Of a DNA stretch of 7,888 nt, positions 6,217-7,888 are shown piece by piece (position 1 is the first letter of the stretch; the number at the start of each line of letters is the position of its first letter). Both the position numbers and the translations under genes were made by a program. The notes below the pieces were generated by a model that saw only the letters and a program-made list of their open reading frames with translations, did no database searches and was not told where the DNA came from. The DNA comes from Phycisphaerales bacterium UBA1910. Its GTDB lineage: Bacteria > Planctomycetota > Phycisphaerae > Phycisphaerales > UBA1924. The stretch covers positions 25,521 to 33,408 of the forward strand of contig DDGE01000016.1 in NCBI GenBank assembly GCA_002337545.1. The letters are read 5' to 3'.

Positions 6217-6906
6217 TCAATCGAGTCGGGATCGGCGCTTGCGGAGTTTTCGACGGATGCGGACGACGCGTTTGGATGCGCCACGCGCGATCATGCTGTT
6301 GAATATCGCTCCGATCCCCATGCCCAGGACAAACGGTGGAATCAGGAGGACAATCGCGAGGTGTCTGCGGATGATCTCGTCTTTGTTGGGAATGGTGAAG
6401 TTGGGCGTCGCGTTGAAAAGAAGCGCCGTGAAGAACATGAGATGGCTGATCAGCCAATCAATGTTGAGAAACACGCCGATGTGCAGCACGAACATCCCGA
6501 GCACGCTCAGAAATCTCAGGTGCGCGTAGATAGTGCGTGCGATGCACCCTGACAGCGTCACGATGAACAGTGCGATCCCGATTTGGAATGGGATCGCGGG
6601 ATTCGTGAGATCGGGGGGTATGTACTGCGGCGGGCGGGCGGTGATCTCTGGAATGAGCCAAAGAGCCATCCCGATCGTCGCTCCCGTAGCGAGTGCCGTA
6701 AAAACAATCGCTAAACCAAGCTGCTGAAAGCTCTTGCGCAACCGTCGCATATGTTGCCAATAGATGCGATCGGGATGTCGCGTTCGGACGCTCACCGTGG
6801 TGCATCTCGGACAGATCACGACACCCAATCCGTAGTGTGGATCTGGGACAGCGCGGATGGGACCGAGTTCCCTGCAACAGCATGGGCATGTGTGCGATAT
6901 CGGCAT
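6217..6906 (-). CDS. Zinc-ribbon integral membrane protein, function unknown (paralog of its neighbour)
   Basis: This 229-residue protein begins almost directly with cysteine pairs: CPCC (C7 and C10, with extra C9 and C11) and CPRC (C32, C35). Together they form a likely zinc ribbon. HYGL (24-27) precedes the second pair as in the downstream neighbour. Hydrophobic segments follow at about 63-85, 106-127, 130-148, 151-165 and 183-204, indicating four or five membrane helices. The C-terminus is strongly basic (KRVVRIRRKLRKRRSRLD), which by the positive-inside rule places it in the cytoplasm. The gene is the first of a two-gene - strand unit and diverges from the DUF481 gene across a 140-bp spacer. 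The upstream AGAAG is at best a weak ribosome site. I cannot assign a function; the zinc ribbon might bind protein or nucleic acid at the membrane. Confidence 0.82.
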   Translation of the reverse strand: MPISHTCPCCCRELGPIRAVPDPHYGLGVVICPRCTTVSVRTRHPDRIYWQHMRRLRKSFQQLGLAIVFTALATGATIGMALWLIPEITARPPQYIPPDLTNPAIPFQIGIALFIVTLSGCIARTIYAHLRFLSVLGMFVLHIGVFLNIDWLISHLMFFTALLFNATPNFTIPNKDEIIRRHLAIVLLIPPFVLGMGIGAIFNSMIARGASKRVVRIRRKLRKRRSRLD

Positions 6907-6958
6907 AGGTATTCTTCTGCATACGGGATACGAGCCGCGTGGTTTCAGTCTTTATGGG

Positions 6959-6990
6959 TTGACAAGCCGCTTCGGCGTGCATTCGCTAAC
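6959..6990 (+). promoter_or_regulatory. Possible sigma-70-type promoter of the DUF481 gene
   Basis: A perfect -35 hexamer TTGACA (6959-6964) occurs in the 140-bp divergent spacer. The -10 region is poor: TTCGCT at 17-bp spacing (6982-6987), or GCTAAC at 20 bp (6985-6990). The small dyad GCCG-CTT-CGGC (6966-6976) sits in the promoter spacer and could be an operator. Without a good -10 this is only a candidate. Confidence 0.3.
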
Positions 6991-7046
6991 GGGTCCACGC
7001 CCAAGGGGATGGGGCATTTCAAGAGAATCATGACGAGAGGTACACG

Positions 7047-7888
7047 ATGTTGACAAAGCATGCAGTAGTTGCCGGCTTGATAGCCTGCGCCGGATTTGTG
7101 CAGGTTTCTGCGGCAAATGACACCGAGAGCGAACGAGCCTCAGCCCTTGAGCGTCTGGAAGAAGCACGGATTGCGTTCGAAGCAGCGAAGGCAGAACTCG
7201 AAGCCGCCCAAGCCGAAGCCGCGGCCGTCACCAGTGGCGCGATCAAATCTGAGGGAAGCACGAAATCGGACAGCTACCTCCAACCGGAGGCCGAGGAAGA
7301 GATGCCCGAGAACCCGGACTCGTGGTCGGAAGGATGGGACTTCAAGGCCGTCGTCGCACTGACCGGTGCATCGGGGAACAGCGAAACCTTCTCAGCTCGC
7401 GCCGCCATTTCCGGTGAACGATACAATGAGAAGACCGAGACCGATGTCGGGATCAGCTACATCTACGGCACAGCGGACGGCAACAAGGACACCTCCCGAG
7501 GCGTCGCGTTCATCGATAACGACTGGCTGATCGCGGATAGCAAGTGGCGCTACTTTGCGAACGGCAAGTATGAGTATGACGAGTTCCAAGCGTGGGACCA
7601 TCGCCTGTCGGCGGCCGCCGGTGTGGCGTACGAGATCTACGAGGATGAGGACACCACGCTCCTGCTCGGTCGCGCGGGTATCGGTGCCTACTACGAGATC
7701 GGCGATCAGGCCGACGAGAAGCTGGTCCCCGAGGGTGTGATCGGGCTTGAGTTGCGCCACAAGCTCTCGGAAAACGCAAAGCTCAAGGCCACCACAACCT
7801 ACTACCCCAGCTTCGACGAGATCGGCGAGTTCCGCTGGGACACCGGTGCCGAGCTTGAGGTCGTGATGGACGCTGAGTCGGGCATGAC
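7047..7888 (+). CDS. DUF481/YdiY-like outer-membrane beta-barrel protein with coiled-coil N-terminus (3' partial)
   Basis: The frame stays open from ATG 7047 to the window edge (280 codons plus 2 bases). The start has GAGAGG (7035-7040) six bases upstream. Residues 1-22 form a signal peptide (Lys4, hydrophobic core, cleavage near VSA-A). Residues about 27-62 (SERASALERLEEARIAFEAA and onward) are Ala/Glu-rich with heptad spacing, a likely coiled coil. An acidic linker runs to about residue 92. From about 96 the sequence looks like DUF481 (PF04338, 'salt-induced outer membrane protein' YdiY type): GNSE (110-113), alternating strands such as ETDVGISYIYG, and WRYFANGKYEYDEF (from W167) followed by a glycine-rich strand and AYE. 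The protein is expected to insert in the outer membrane with the N-terminal helix in the periplasm. Its function in this family is unclear. The end of the barrel lies beyond the window. Confidence 0.85.
   Translation, partial: MLTKHAVVAGLIACAGFVQVSAANDTESERASALERLEEARIAFEAAKAELEAAQAEAAAVTSGAIKSEGSTKSDSYLQPEAEEEMPENPDSWSEGWDFKAVVALTGASGNSETFSARAAISGERYNEKTETDVGISYIYGTADGNKDTSRGVAFIDNDWLIADSKWRYFANGKYEYDEFQAWDHRLSAAAGVAYEIYEDEDTTLLLGRAGIGAYYEIGDQADEKLVPEGVIGLELRHKLSENAKLKATTTYYPSFDEIGEFRWDTGAELEVVMDAESGM

Noticed and set aside
5881..6552. A 223-codon + strand open frame over the two membrane-protein genes
   Set aside because: The - strand frames give coherent zinc-ribbon plus transmembrane architectures at matching positions, while this + frame is a charged, compositionally odd shadow spanning two genes.

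Overview
This 7.9 kb window looks like chromosomal housekeeping DNA from a moderately GC-rich bacterium. My best guess is a planctomycete, perhaps Phycisphaerae-like. That is inference from gene style: two small membrane proteins with an N-terminal two-CxxC zinc ribbon side by side, a DUF481-type outer-membrane protein, and an apparent absence of Shine-Dalgarno sequences in front of several genes. No RNA gene, insertion sequence, CRISPR array or phage gene is visible.

Layout, left to right. Positions 1-102 hold the last 33 codons of a + strand gene I cannot identify. Its stop codon abuts the stop of a convergent - strand gene (103-618) for a small Rossmann-fold protein of the PRK08309 'short chain dehydrogenase' type. 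A 203-bp divergent spacer follows (619-821). It carries three short dyad-symmetric elements and an almost perfect sigma-54 (-24/-12) promoter pointing at dnaK (822-2735), which encodes a full-length Hsp70 chaperone. A clear intrinsic terminator closes dnaK. Next come proB (2825-3979, glutamate 5-kinase with a C-terminal PUA domain) and proA (4044-5300, gamma-glutamyl phosphate reductase), the first two steps of proline synthesis from glutamate. They are separated by a 64-bp spacer almost devoid of G.

Two - strand genes converge on proA (5323-6207 and 6217-6906, 9 bp apart). Both encode zinc-ribbon membrane proteins that share an HYGL-x4-CPxC signature and are probably ancient paralogs in one operon. 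A 140-bp divergent spacer separates them from a + strand gene (7047 to beyond the window end) for a secreted DUF481/YdiY-like outer-membrane beta-barrel protein. That protein has an unusual coiled-coil segment between its signal peptide and the barrel.

ProB and ProA act in sequence to make glutamate-5-semialdehyde; ProC is not in the window. DnaK stands alone, with no grpE, dnaJ or hrcA next to it and no CIRCE element. The most interesting feature is the candidate sigma-54 promoter with its upstream dyads, which suggests that an activator-dependent regulatory circuit controls this dnaK. I did not find a clearly new multi-gene system.
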